A stretch of DNA of 64,000 nucleotides from Gluconobacter frateurii (GTDB lineage Bacteria; Pseudomonadota; Alphaproteobacteria; Acetobacterales; Acetobacteraceae), in the NCBI RefSeq assembly GCF_002723955.1, contig NZ_BEWN01000001.1, positions 310,001 to 374,000 of the forward strand. Direction: 5' to 3'. Shown piece after piece: positions 55,823 through 64,000 of the stretch; within the stretch, counting starts at the first letter, position 1; every line of letters begins with the position of its first letter. Under the pieces are notes generated by a model. It did not search any database. It was not told the DNA's origin and saw only the letters and a list, made by a program, of their open reading frames with translations. A program made the translations under genes and the position numbers.

Positions 55823-56572
55823 TTATTCGTGCCGGAGCGTAATGACCAGAACGTCCCGGTAAGCGGGTTCGTCAGGGTTTTGCGGCGTTACGGCTGTGAC
55901 GCCATGATAGACGCGATGGTCATCCACAATGGCAGCGTCGAGAGGTTGGGTCAGGGTGAAAGACCCGAGAAGGTCTTTCTGGTTGTCGTGAATGGTCGTC
56001 ACGCCCTGCTCGACATTGTGGCGTCCAATCATCAGAACCAGAACCCAGTCAACTCCGTCCCGATGCATCCCTTCCGGGGTTGGGCGCCCTTCGCTGTCCG
56101 GGTTGGCCTCGATGCGAAACTGATGAACCTCCGTGTGCCAGGTGTCCGGCTTTTCCTGGGAAGGTGTCAGGGCATCGGCGAATCGGCTGATGGTCCGGAT
56201 CGCGGCAAGCATTGCGGGATGAGAAGCGATGTTGTCTTCAATCGCACCGAACCAGCGTTCGATCCCGCCATTCAGCAGGTTGTGGTCCCGGCTCTGATAA
56301 TGGGGTTGGTGCGTTTTGCGCGTAATGAGACCATTGCTGACAGAGAACGTCGCATAGCGCCGTCGCCGGTAACGTCCACCATCAGCCATGTAGAGATCAA
56401 GGCCAAGATCGTTCCAGCTTGAGGCAAACGTGTCCCAGTCTGTCAGGCCCTCATGTTCAAGAAGCGGACGCATTGTGTCCGCTTGCAGGAACTTGAAGCC
56501 TTTTTCCTCAAGGATGGTCTCGACCCGCTGCACGGTCTGGTCGAAGGCTGAAGGCAGAGGTGTGTCGGTCAT
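55823..56572 (-). CDS. 2OG-Fe(II) dioxygenase family protein (amino-acid hydroxylase-like)
   Basis: 249 residues. The iron triad His170-x-Asp172...His223 (MHRDG and VYHGVT) and the segment RTHQPHYQ-like region match the 2OG-Fe dioxygenase family that includes L-isoleucine 4-hydroxylase. It probably hydroxylates a free amino acid with 2-oxoglutarate. Substrate is not determined. It lies 50 bases downstream of ndh on the same strand. Confidence 0.8.
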   Translation of the reverse strand: MTDTPLPSAFDQTVQRVETILEEKGFKFLQADTMRPLLEHEGLTDWDTFASSWNDLGLDLYMADGGRYRRRRYATFSVSNGLITRKTHQPHYQSRDHNLLNGGIERWFGAIEDNIASHPAMLAAIRTISRFADALTPSQEKPDTWHTEVHQFRIEANPDSEGRPTPEGMHRDGVDWVLVLMIGRHNVEQGVTTIHDNQKDLLGSFTLTQPLDAAIVDDHRVYHGVTAVTPQNPDEPAYRDVLVITLRHE

Positions 56573-56622
56573 GTCTGCTCACTTGGTGATGCCATGCCCG
56601 ACGCTCACATCTGTCGGGCAGT

Positions 56623-57852
56623 TCAGGCTCCGAGGTCTGGCTTGACAGGCGAGAGATGTTCCCGAACCGTCGTGGACGCCGTTTTTGCAAGACCTACGAT
56701 ACCAGCCTGATGCTGGCGGTACAGTCCTTCATGGATCAGACGGGCAAAAAGACCGGAGAGCAAGCCGCCGCCAAAGCTGCGGTTTGCATCCAGCATGCCC
56801 CAGCCGTTGTAATCACCCAGTGCCACGACCGCACCGCGATCATTATAAACGAACGGAGCAGGCGTCTGTCCGGCGATGACCTGCGGCAGAACACGCCCGA
56901 CATACTGGCCCTGCTGGCGAGCAGCCTGTGCCGTAGGGGCAACAGGAGCCGCATCGATGCGCGCGCAGTCACCGATAGCGAAAATCTTGGGATCTTCGGT
57001 GGTCTGAAGAGTCTGGGTCACACCAAGCTGTCCGGCACGACCGCGCTCGAGACCGTCGAACAGGGCCGTTGCGTCAGAGGCGCGAACACCTGCTGCCCAG
57101 ATGCGGAGCGTTGCGGGGATCTGTTCGCCGGACTTCAGGTTAAAACCGTTTTCGTCAGCTCCCACGACCATTGCGCTGGTGCGAACGGAAATGCCGAGCT
57201 TTTCAAGCTGTGCCGATGCAGCTTCGGACACGGCCTCAGGGAAGGCCGGAAGAATGCGGGGTCCCGTTTCGATAAGAACGGCGTCCAGGCCGTTCTTGCG
57301 AACCGAGGCGCCCAGGCCCGGGGCTTCGTCAATGGCCTTGCAGAGCTCAGCGGCAAGCTGCACGCCGGTTGCGCCACCCCCCACAATACCGACGCTCAGC
57401 TTCTGGCCGGCAGCGCGCGCCGTTTGAAGGGCCTTGCGGAATTCCGAATACAGTGTGTCGGCGTCATTGAGGCTATCGATGAAGCGGCAATATTCGAGAA
57501 TTCCGGGAATTCCGAAATCGTTAGCGCGTGAACCCAGTGCTACGACGAGATAATCGTAGGGGAGGGTCGATCCGTTCTCGAGCGTGACCGTCTGGGTCGC
57601 CCGATCAACGGCTGTAGGAACGCTCTGAACAAAGCTGAAACCGAATTTCGCGGCAGTTTCCGTAAAGGGAATGCAGTTGCCGTCATGCTGCATCGTGCCG
57701 GCTGCAAATTCATGCAGGGATGGCTTCCAGTAATGGACCGGGCTGCGATCAACGAGTGTCAGGGAAATGTTGCTGCGGCGACCAAGGGCCGTCGCGGCCT
57801 CCAGACCTCCGACTCCGCCACCGAGAACAACGACACGAGTTGCAGCAGACAT
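56623..57852 (-). CDS. ndh: Type II NADH dehydrogenase
   Basis: 409 residues. The FAD Rossmann motif GGGVGGLEAA starts at residue 11 and the NADH motif GIVGGGATGVQLAAEL follows in the middle; the C-terminal tail lacks a hydrophobic anchor. NDH-2 feeds electrons to ubiquinone without pumping protons, a central route in Gluconobacter-like respiration. AGAGGAAA precedes the ATG. Confidence 0.92.
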   Translation of the reverse strand: MSAATRVVVLGGGVGGLEAATALGRRSNISLTLVDRSPVHYWKPSLHEFAAGTMQHDGNCIPFTETAAKFGFSFVQSVPTAVDRATQTVTLENGSTLPYDYLVVALGSRANDFGIPGILEYCRFIDSLNDADTLYSEFRKALQTARAAGQKLSVGIVGGGATGVQLAAELCKAIDEAPGLGASVRKNGLDAVLIETGPRILPAFPEAVSEAASAQLEKLGISVRTSAMVVGADENGFNLKSGEQIPATLRIWAAGVRASDATALFDGLERGRAGQLGVTQTLQTTEDPKIFAIGDCARIDAAPVAPTAQAARQQGQYVGRVLPQVIAGQTPAPFVYNDRGAVVALGDYNGWGMLDANRSFGGGLLSGLFARLIHEGLYRQHQAGIVGLAKTASTTVREHLSPVKPDLGA

Positions 57853-57955
57853 GGACAGTTTCCTCTTACCGGGCGCCCGCCAATTGGGCTGATGACTGTG
57901 CTAACGGCAGCGGAAGAGCTGCACAACCCCCGCTCCCGCTCTCGTGTTGACCGCT

Positions 57956-59191
57956 TTAGCTGCGATAGGACCCGTTGATGTCGATGTAGCCATGCGTAAG
58001 GTCGCAGGTCCACACGCGGGCCTGTCCGTCACCCAGCCCAAGATCAACGGTAATTTCGATGTCCTGACCCTTCATGTGGGCCACGACAGGGGCTTCGTCA
58101 TAGTTTTCGACGACGCCACCTTCTCGCGCAATCCACGTGCCGCCCATGGCAACGGAGAGGCGGTCACGGTCGGCAGGCTCACCACTTTTGCCTACAGCCA
58201 TCACGACACGGCCCCAGTTTGCGTCCTCACCTGCGATGGCCGTCTTGACCAGCGGGGAGTTGGCAATTGAAAGAGCGATACGATGCGCGGAAAAATCGGA
58301 TTCAGCGCCCGTGACGTCCACGCGGATCTGCTTCGTGGCCCCTTCGCCATCACGGACGACGAGAATGGCAAGCTCCAGAAGCAGGTCATTCAGGGCTTCG
58401 GTAAATTCAATGAGAGCGGGGTCGTGCGGGCCGGTAACGGGCTCGTTGTCTGCAAGCCCTGTAGCGAACAGCACCAGCATGTCGGACGTAGATGTGTCCG
58501 AATCGACCGTGATGGAATTGAAGCTTTTGGCGCAGCCAGCAGAAAGCAGGGACTGGAGAATGTTCTGGGGAATTTTGGCGTCCGTCGCGACATAAGCCAG
58601 CATCGTGGCCATGTCAGGGGCGACCATGCCGGAGCCCTTGGCGATGCCCTGAAGGCGAACGGGTGTTCCGTTGATGGTCACGTCACGGCGGGCAGCCTTC
58701 GGAAAGGTGTCCGTCGTCATGATGGCGCGGGCAGCCTGTTCCCAGTTGTTCTCGTCCAGACCGGCCTGAGCGGCGGGAAGGGCATCAATAATGCGCTGCT
58801 GGGGAAGTTTCTCGCCAATAACGCCCGTTGAGGCGAGGAACACGTCCTGCGGCGGGCAGTCGAACATGGCGCTGACAGCATCAGCGCAGTCTTCACAGGC
58901 CTGAATGCCTGCACGTCCGGTGAAGACATTGGCGTTTCCGGCATTGACCAGAAGCGCGCGGGCATAGGGGGTTGTCTGGGCCTGACGGCACCACAGGATG
59001 GGTGCGCCAGGGCAGGCGTTACGCGTGTAAACGCCTGCGACAACCGTGCCGGGGGCAAATTCCGCCAGCATCAGGTCCGTTCGGCCCTGATAGCGGACGC
59101 CTGCGGCAACGGCGGAAAGCCGTACACCGGCAACCGTTGAAAGGTCCGGGAGGGGACGGGACAGCGGAGACACGGCGATCGGCTTTCCCAT
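57956..59191 (-). CDS. argJ: Bifunctional ornithine acetyltransferase / N-acetylglutamate synthase
   Basis: 411 residues. The autocleavage site is Ala-Thr196 in GSGMVAPDMATMLAY, leaving Thr as nucleophile of the beta chain. ArgJ recycles the acetyl group in arginine synthesis. The ATG at 59191 lies four bases after the parvulin stop, and the frame to 59263 is rejected. Probably cotranscribed with the parvulin gene. Confidence 0.94.
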   Translation of the reverse strand: MGKPIAVSPLSRPLPDLSTVAGVRLSAVAAGVRYQGRTDLMLAEFAPGTVVAGVYTRNACPGAPILWCRQAQTTPYARALLVNAGNANVFTGRAGIQACEDCADAVSAMFDCPPQDVFLASTGVIGEKLPQQRIIDALPAAQAGLDENNWEQAARAIMTTDTFPKAARRDVTINGTPVRLQGIAKGSGMVAPDMATMLAYVATDAKIPQNILQSLLSAGCAKSFNSITVDSDTSTSDMLVLFATGLADNEPVTGPHDPALIEFTEALNDLLLELAILVVRDGEGATKQIRVDVTGAESDFSAHRIALSIANSPLVKTAIAGEDANWGRVVMAVGKSGEPADRDRLSVAMGGTWIAREGGVVENYDEAPVVAHMKGQDIEITVDLGLGDGQARVWTCDLTHGYIDINGSYRS

Positions 59192-59195
59192 GGTC

Positions 59196-60113
59196 TTACT
59201 TCTTGGCTGGAGCTGCAGCCGGGGCATCAGCGATTGGCTTGCCCTGTGCGTCGAAGTGAACAACCTTCACCTGCGATTCAGCCTGCTGAACGATCTGGCG
59301 AACCTTGTCACGGATCAGTTCCTGACGGACCTGGTCGTGGATCTGGTCGAAGCTCGGGATCGGAGCAGTCCGCGTGCCCAGAACCTGGATCACGTGGTAG
59401 CCGTACTGCGTGTGAACCGGCGTCTGGGAGATCGTGTTCGGCTTCATAGCGAACGCGGCGTCAGAGAAAGCCGGCAGCATGTCACCCTTCTTGAACCAGC
59501 CAAGATCGCCACCGTTTGCACCAGCGGAGCCTTTGTCCTTGGACAGCTGGCCTGCAAGCTTCGCGAAGTCAGCGCCCTTGTTGAGCTGGGCGATGATGTC
59601 CTTGGCCTGCGCTTCCGTCTCCACGAGAATGTGGCGAGCGTGAACTTCCTGCTCAGGCTTCTGGTTGGCGTAATGCGCCTGATAATAGTCGTGCATGGCC
59701 GCATCGGTTACGAGCGGTGCGACTTTCTCTTCCAGATAGGCATTCTGCAGGGCGCTGTTGGCAGCGTTCTGCATGGCAGCCTTGACTTCCGGCTTGTTGG
59801 TCAGACCTTCCTTGCCAGCAGCGATCTGGATCGCCTTCTGATCGACGAGCTGGTTGACCAGCAGCGGGATCAGCATGGACGGCTGAAGCTGACGGGCCTG
59901 CGGCGGCAGGTTGCCAGCAGCCTGCTGGACATCACCGAGGGTAATCTTTTCGCCATTGACGGTTGCGATCACCATGTCCGGCTTCGGAGCAGGGGCTGCA
60001 GCCGGTGCCGGAGCAGCAGCCGGGGTTGCCGGAGCCGCAAAGGCGAGAGGAGCTGAAACCGACGTGCCAGCCAGAAGTGCCGCACAGGCGAGAGTGGAGC
60101 GGGAAAGCCGCAT
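59196..60113 (-). CDS. Periplasmic parvulin-type peptidyl-prolyl isomerase
   Basis: 305 residues: signal peptide (1-26), an Ala/Pro linker, a SurA-like N-terminal helical segment and a parvulin (rotamase) domain with VHARHILVETEAQA, GADFAKLAGQLSKD and GGDLGWF. It helps fold exported proteins. GAGG is seven bases before the ATG; a longer frame is rejected. Four bases separate it from argJ. Confidence 0.9.
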   Translation of the reverse strand: MRLSRSTLACAALLAGTSVSAPLAFAAPATPAAAPAPAAAPAPKPDMVIATVNGEKITLGDVQQAAGNLPPQARQLQPSMLIPLLVNQLVDQKAIQIAAGKEGLTNKPEVKAAMQNAANSALQNAYLEEKVAPLVTDAAMHDYYQAHYANQKPEQEVHARHILVETEAQAKDIIAQLNKGADFAKLAGQLSKDKGSAGANGGDLGWFKKGDMLPAFSDAAFAMKPNTISQTPVHTQYGYHVIQVLGTRTAPIPSFDQIHDQVRQELIRDKVRQIVQQAESQVKVVHFDAQGKPIADAPAAAPAKK

Positions 60114-60259
60114 GAAAATACCTCGGACCATAAAGAAGGAGGAAAACGAATGGGCAGCACCATGACAAAGCGCGCTCAACCCTGCAAGAGCGTGCTCCCT
60201 TACCATTCCGTCACACTCCGGAAATGGGCATTTTAGTGGACCTCTCGGGTGCCTCTCCA

Positions 60260-60288
60260 TTGACCCGTGGGCACGCGGGTCCTATCTC
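60260..60288 (+). promoter_or_regulatory. secA: Candidate secA promoter
   Basis: -35 TTGACC (60260-60265), a 17-base spacer and -10 TATCTC (60283-60288), in the 269-base divergent gap. The spacer holds a GACCCG/CGGGTC hairpin. No other gene is seen in this gap. Confidence 0.4.
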
Positions 60289-60382
60289 CACGTGACGTGA
60301 AAATCGTGATTGCCCGGTTTGGGAGGTCTTTCCGCTGGTGGAAAGAGCTTTTGATCGGGTGCTCGGCATCTCAAGGTTCAGC

Positions 60383-63127
60383 ATGTTCGCACGCCTCGCA
60401 CGCGCCCTCTTCGGTTCCGCCAATGATCGTTCGCTCAAGGCGTATCAGCGCCGTGTGCCCGAGATCAACGCTCTGGAGCCCACGGTTCAGGCGCTCAGTG
60501 ACGAGCAGCTTCAGCATAAGACGGTAGAGTTCAAAGAACGCGTCGCCAAAGGCGAAACGCTGGATGCGATGCTGCCGGAAGCCTTTGCTGTCTGCCGTGA
60601 AGCGTCCCGTCGTGTGCTGGGCAAGCGTCACTTCGATGTGCAGCTGATCGGTGCGATGGTTCTGCATGACGGCCGTATTGCCGAAATGCGGACAGGCGAG
60701 GGTAAGACCCTTGTTGCCACGCTGGCCGTTTACCTGAACGCGCTGTCCGGCAAGGGCGTGCATGTCGTGACGGTGAACGACTACCTGGCCCGTCGTGATG
60801 CTGAGGAAATGTCGGTTCTTTACAGCTTCCTTGGTCTGACGACCGGCGTGATCATCCCCAATCTGGCGGATGAAGAGCGTCGTGAAGCCTATGCCGCAGA
60901 TATTACCTACGGAACGAACAACGAGTTCGGCTTCGACTATCTGCGCGACAATATGAAATATTCGCTTGGCGACATGGTGCAGCGTCCGTTCAACCACGCG
61001 ATCGTGGATGAAGTGGACAGCATCCTGATCGACGAAGCCCGGACGCCGCTGATCATTTCCGGCCCCGCCGACGACAGTTCAGACCTGTACCGGACGGTTG
61101 ACGCGGTCGTAGCGAAGCTGGTGCTGGAACCCGAGACCTTCGACAAGGATGAGAAGCAGCGCAGCGTTACGCTGACCGAGGCCGGCTCTCACCGGATTGA
61201 AGAGCTTCTGAGTGAAGCCGGCGTTCTGCAGGAAGGCGGTCTGTACGACATCCATAACGTGGCTGTAGTTCATCACGTTCAGCAGTCCCTGCGGGCCTAT
61301 ACGCTGTTTACGCGAGACGTTGATTACATCGTCCGTGATGGCAAGGTGATCATCATTGATGAATTCACTGGCCGTATGATGGATGGCCGTCGTTATTCGG
61401 ATGGTCTGCATCAGGCGCTGGAAGCGAAAGAGCACGTCGAAATCCAGCAGGAAAACCAGACGCTCGCATCCATCACGTTCCAGAACTACTTCCGTCTGTA
61501 TCCGAAGCTGTCCGGCATGACCGGTACGGCCATGACCGAGGCTGACGAGTTTGCGGAAATCTACAACCTGACGGTTGTGGAAATTCCGACGAACCGTCAG
61601 GTGAAGCGGATTGATACGGACGATGAAGTTTATCTGACGGCTGGCGAGAAATTTAACGCCGTTGCCGATCTAATTCAGGAAGTCACTGCGAAGGGACAGC
61701 CGATCCTGGTGGGCACGACGTCCATCGAAAAGAGTGAATACCTTTCCAGCATTCTGACCGGACGCGGCATCAAACATAACGTGCTCAATGCACGGCACCA
61801 TGAAAAAGAAGCCAGCATCATTGCGCAGGCTGGTGCCCCGGGTGCCATCACGATCGCCACGAACATGGCTGGTCGCGGTACGGACATTAAGCTGGGTGGC
61901 AATATTGAAATGCTGACCCATGCCTACACGGACGGAATCGAGGATGAAGCGGAACGGGCGCGCATCACCGAGGAGATCCGGGCGGCTGTCGAGGCCAATC
62001 ATGGCGCCGTTCATGAATCCGGTGGTCTGTATGTCATCGGGACGGAGCGTCATGAGAGCCGTCGTGTTGATAACCAGTTGCGTGGCCGTTCGGGGCGTCA
62101 GGGCGATCCGGGTAATTCCCGTTTCTTCCTGTCACTTGAAGACGATCTGATCCGCATTTTCTCTGGCGACCGTATGGGCGCAATGATGCAGAAGATGGGC
62201 CTGAAGGAAGGGGAGGCGATTGTTCACCCCTGGCTGAACAAGGCCGTCGAGAAGGCTCAGAAGCGTGTTGAAGCCCGCAACTTCGACATGCGCAAGAACA
62301 CGCTGAAATACGACGACGTCATGAATGACCAGCGCAAGGAAGTCTATTCCCAGCGCAAGGAATACATGTCGTCTGAAGATCTGTCTGGTGTGATCGCGGA
62401 GCTGCGTTTGCACACTATCGAGGATCTGGTTCACGCCCATATTCCTGAGAAGTCCTTTGCGGAAGCCTGGGATACGGCAGGACTTTCCAAGAGCCTGATA
62501 GAGACCCTGAACCTCGATCTTCCGATTGCCGAATGGGCAAAGGAAGATGGCATGGATGCAGAAGGCGTGATCGAGCGTGTGGAAGCCGAAGCCCAGAAGG
62601 CTCAGGCCGCCCGTACGGCGAACATGGGGCCGGAACTCATGCGCATGATCGAGAAGCAGGTTGTACTCACGACGTTCGATGCTGTGTGGAAAGAGCATCT
62701 GCATGGGCTGGACCAGCTTCGTCAGGGCATTGGCCTGCGTGCTTATGGTCAGCGTGATCCGCTGAACGAGTACAAGCAGGAAGCCTTCCAGATGTTCACG
62801 GCCATGCTGGATGACATGCGGATGCGCGTGACGCAGACTATGTGCCGCATTCAGGCTGTGAGTGAGCCGCCGCCTTATCCGGTCGTGGATACATCCGCGC
62901 AGCATGAGACGTTCGAGGCTCCGCCGTCCGCTCCGGCATCTCTTGAGCAGGCTTCGCAGCCGGTTATGAGCTTTGCCGCCCCGCAGCCGCAGTTTGCTGC
63001 GCAGGGTTCGGTAGAAGAGCCAGATGCAGCAACGCTTCAGCGGTGGTATGAAGAGACGCCGCGCAATGCGCTTTGCCCGTGTGGATCGGGCCAGAAGTTC
63101 AAACACTGTCATGGCAGGCTCGCCTGA
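60383..63127 (+). CDS. secA: Preprotein translocase ATPase SecA
   Basis: 914 residues. Walker [29 protein letters not shown], the cross-linking and helicase motifs ([38 protein letters not shown]) and the C-terminal zinc/SecB tail [14 protein letters not shown] are all present. It drives Sec export. ATG 60383 has AAGG upstream; the longer frame to 60338 is rejected. Confidence 0.97.
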   Translation: MFARLARALFGSANDRSLKAYQRRVPEINALEPTVQALSDEQLQHKTVEFKERVAKGETLDAMLPEAFAVCREASRRVLGKRHFDVQLIGAMVLHDGRIAEMRTGEGKTLVATLAVYLNALSGKGVHVVTVNDYLARRDAEEMSVLYSFLGLTTGVIIPNLADEERREAYAADITYGTNNEFGFDYLRDNMKYSLGDMVQRPFNHAIVDEVDSILIDEARTPLIISGPADDSSDLYRTVDAVVAKLVLEPETFDKDEKQRSVTLTEAGSHRIEELLSEAGVLQEGGLYDIHNVAVVHHVQQSLRAYTLFTRDVDYIVRDGKVIIIDEFTGRMMDGRRYSDGLHQALEAKEHVEIQQENQTLASITFQNYFRLYPKLSGMTGTAMTEADEFAEIYNLTVVEIPTNRQVKRIDTDDEVYLTAGEKFNAVADLIQEVTAKGQPILVGTTSIEKSEYLSSILTGRGIKHNVLNARHHEKEASIIAQAGAPGAITIATNMAGRGTDIKLGGNIEMLTHAYTDGIEDEAERARITEEIRAAVEANHGAVHESGGLYVIGTERHESRRVDNQLRGRSGRQGDPGNSRFFLSLEDDLIRIFSGDRMGAMMQKMGLKEGEAIVHPWLNKAVEKAQKRVEARNFDMRKNTLKYDDVMNDQRKEVYSQRKEYMSSEDLSGVIAELRLHTIEDLVHAHIPEKSFAEAWDTAGLSKSLIETLNLDLPIAEWAKEDGMDAEGVIERVEAEAQKAQAARTANMGPELMRMIEKQVVLTTFDAVWKEHLHGLDQLRQGIGLRAYGQRDPLNEYKQEAFQMFTAMLDDMRMRVTQTMCRIQAVSEPPPYPVVDTSAQHETFEAPPSAPASLEQASQPVMSFAAPQPQFAAQGSVEEPDAATLQRWYEETPRNALCPCGSGQKFKHCHGRLA

Positions 63128-63159
63128 GCCTCTGACACCCGTAGAGGAAGGAGCGACCG

Positions 63160-63909
63160 ATGGCCGGTCATTCGCAATTTAAGAACATCATGCACCGCAA
63201 GGGCGCGCAGGATGCCAAGCGCGCCAAGCAGTTCGCCAAGATCCTGCGTGAAATCACGGTTGCAGCGCGGTCTGGCCTGCCTGACCCGGCATCCAACCCG
63301 CGGCTTCGTGCGGCTGTTACGGCCGCACGTGAAGCGAATATGCCAAAGGACAATGTCGAGCGCGCCATCAAGAAGGCATCCGGTGCTGCTGGCGGGGAAG
63401 ACTATGTGGAAGTCCGCTACGAGGGCTACGGCCCGGCTGGCGTGGCGATCATTGTCGAAGGCCTGACCGACAACCGGAACCGTACGGCTGGCGAAGTCCG
63501 CGCTGCATTTTCCAAGCATGGCGGCTCACTGGGTGAATCGAACTCGGTGTCCTTCATGTTCCAGCGTCTGGGTGTTGTGACCTATCGGGTCGATGCCGCG
63601 TCCGAAGACGAGATGCTTGAAGCCGCCATTGAAGCTGGTGCTGACAATGCTGTGCTGACCGAGGAAGGTCACGAGATCACCTGCGAGATGGAAAATTTCT
63701 TCGCGGTTCGTGACGCCCTTGAGAGCCGATTTGGCGAGCCGCAGTCCGCGAAGCTGGACTGGCGTCCGGAAAACAGCGTTTCGCTGGATGAAGAGAAGGC
63801 CCGGACGGTTCTGAAGCTGATCGACGTTCTGGAAGACAACGACGACGTTCAGGCTGTGTACGCCAACTTTGACCTTCCGGATGACGTGGCTCAGGCGCTC
63901 GCCGCTTGA
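63160..63909 (+). CDS. YebC/PmpR family protein (TACO1-like)
   Basis: 249 residues beginning [20 protein letters not shown], the diagnostic YebC start. Family members bind DNA or assist translation of polyproline stretches. It lies 32 bases after secA and its TGA overlaps the ruvC TTG. Confidence 0.93.
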   Translation: MAGHSQFKNIMHRKGAQDAKRAKQFAKILREITVAARSGLPDPASNPRLRAAVTAAREANMPKDNVERAIKKASGAAGGEDYVEVRYEGYGPAGVAIIVEGLTDNRNRTAGEVRAAFSKHGGSLGESNSVSFMFQRLGVVTYRVDAASEDEMLEAAIEAGADNAVLTEEGHEITCEMENFFAVRDALESRFGEPQSAKLDWRPENSVSLDEEKARTVLKLIDVLEDNDDVQAVYANFDLPDDVAQALAA

Positions 63910-64000
63910 TCCGTCTGATGGGCATAGACCCCGGCCTGCGTTTCATGGGCTGGGGGATTATTGATGTGGATGGCAATCGCCTGAAGCATGTGGCTTCCGG
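63906..64000 (+). CDS. ruvC: Holliday junction resolvase RuvC, N-terminal part
   Basis: The first 31 codons, cut by the window edge. [16 protein letters not shown] is the RuvC start, with the first catalytic Asp. The TTG at 63906 overlaps the YebC stop (TTGA); an ATG at 63918 is an alternative. yebC-ruvC is a common gene order. Confidence 0.9.
   Translation, partial: MIRLMGIDPGLRFMGWGIIDVDGNRLKHVAS

Noticed and set aside
62132-63112. 326-codon open frame antisense to secA
   Set aside because: secA is certain and the antisense product has no known motif.

Overview
The window reads as chromosomal DNA of an acetic acid bacterium (Acetobacteraceae, Alphaproteobacteria), most likely Gluconobacter or a close relative. 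The evidence is the gene content: a C4-pathway 5-aminolevulinate synthase, a fused IspDF, an ATP12-type ATP synthase chaperone, a SAM-II riboswitch in front of metZ, a type II NADH dehydrogenase, a periplasmic PQQ-type sugar/sorbosone dehydrogenase, a system I (Ccm) cytochrome c maturation operon, and frequent TTG/GTG starts with ATGA or TTGA gene overlaps. I see no prophage, transposase, integron or CRISPR array; it is a dense, ordinary-looking core region with a few unusual loci.

Layout. 1-5.4 kb: end of a DinB-like gene, a SelW-like protein, a lipoprotein class A acid phosphatase, a ClC antiporter, the 5' remnant of an L-serine dehydratase gene and two tandem CDF metal exporters, the first with a His-rich tail. 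5.5-8.1 kb: a three-gene ABC transporter operon. 8.2-14.4 kb: DJ-1/PfpI protein, ribbon-helix-helix protein, UPF0114 protein, FAD dehydrogenase, MFS transporter, a catalytically dead EAL-domain protein and a YidB-like protein. 14.5-18.5 kb: pirin divergent from a LysR regulator that overlaps hemA, then two small cytoplasmic proteins. 18.5-24.3 kb: sugar dehydrogenase, then a TPP riboswitch driving thiC, a HisE-like pseudoenzyme, cvpA and purF in one tight run. 24.3-27.8 kb: a bacteriophytochrome histidine kinase with a diguanylate cyclase. 27.9-31 kb: S10 peptidase and fumC. 31.1-36.6 kb: ccmCDEFGHI plus a zinc-ribbon membrane protein. 36.7-42.5 kb: small and secreted proteins, EcsC, MAPEG, aat and bcp. 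42.5-51.5 kb: two AsmA-superfamily proteins, rarA, rluC and an ATP12 chaperone. 51.9-60.1 kb: ispDF, apaG, metZ under a SAM-II riboswitch, tRNA-Gly(CCC), a 2OG-Fe dioxygenase, ndh, argJ and a parvulin. 60.4-64 kb: secA, a YebC family gene and the start of ruvC.

The parts most worth a second look are: (i) the TPP-riboswitch operon that appears to carry purF together with a HisE-fold protein lacking its catalytic acids, with a Cys-rich leader ORF between the aptamer and thiC; (ii) the phytochrome kinase/diguanylate cyclase pair, together with a degenerate EAL protein elsewhere in the window; (iii) the SAM-II riboswitch on metZ; (iv) the decayed serine dehydratase; and (v) two unlisted small membrane-protein genes. 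All functional names come from reading motifs by eye; no database search was possible.
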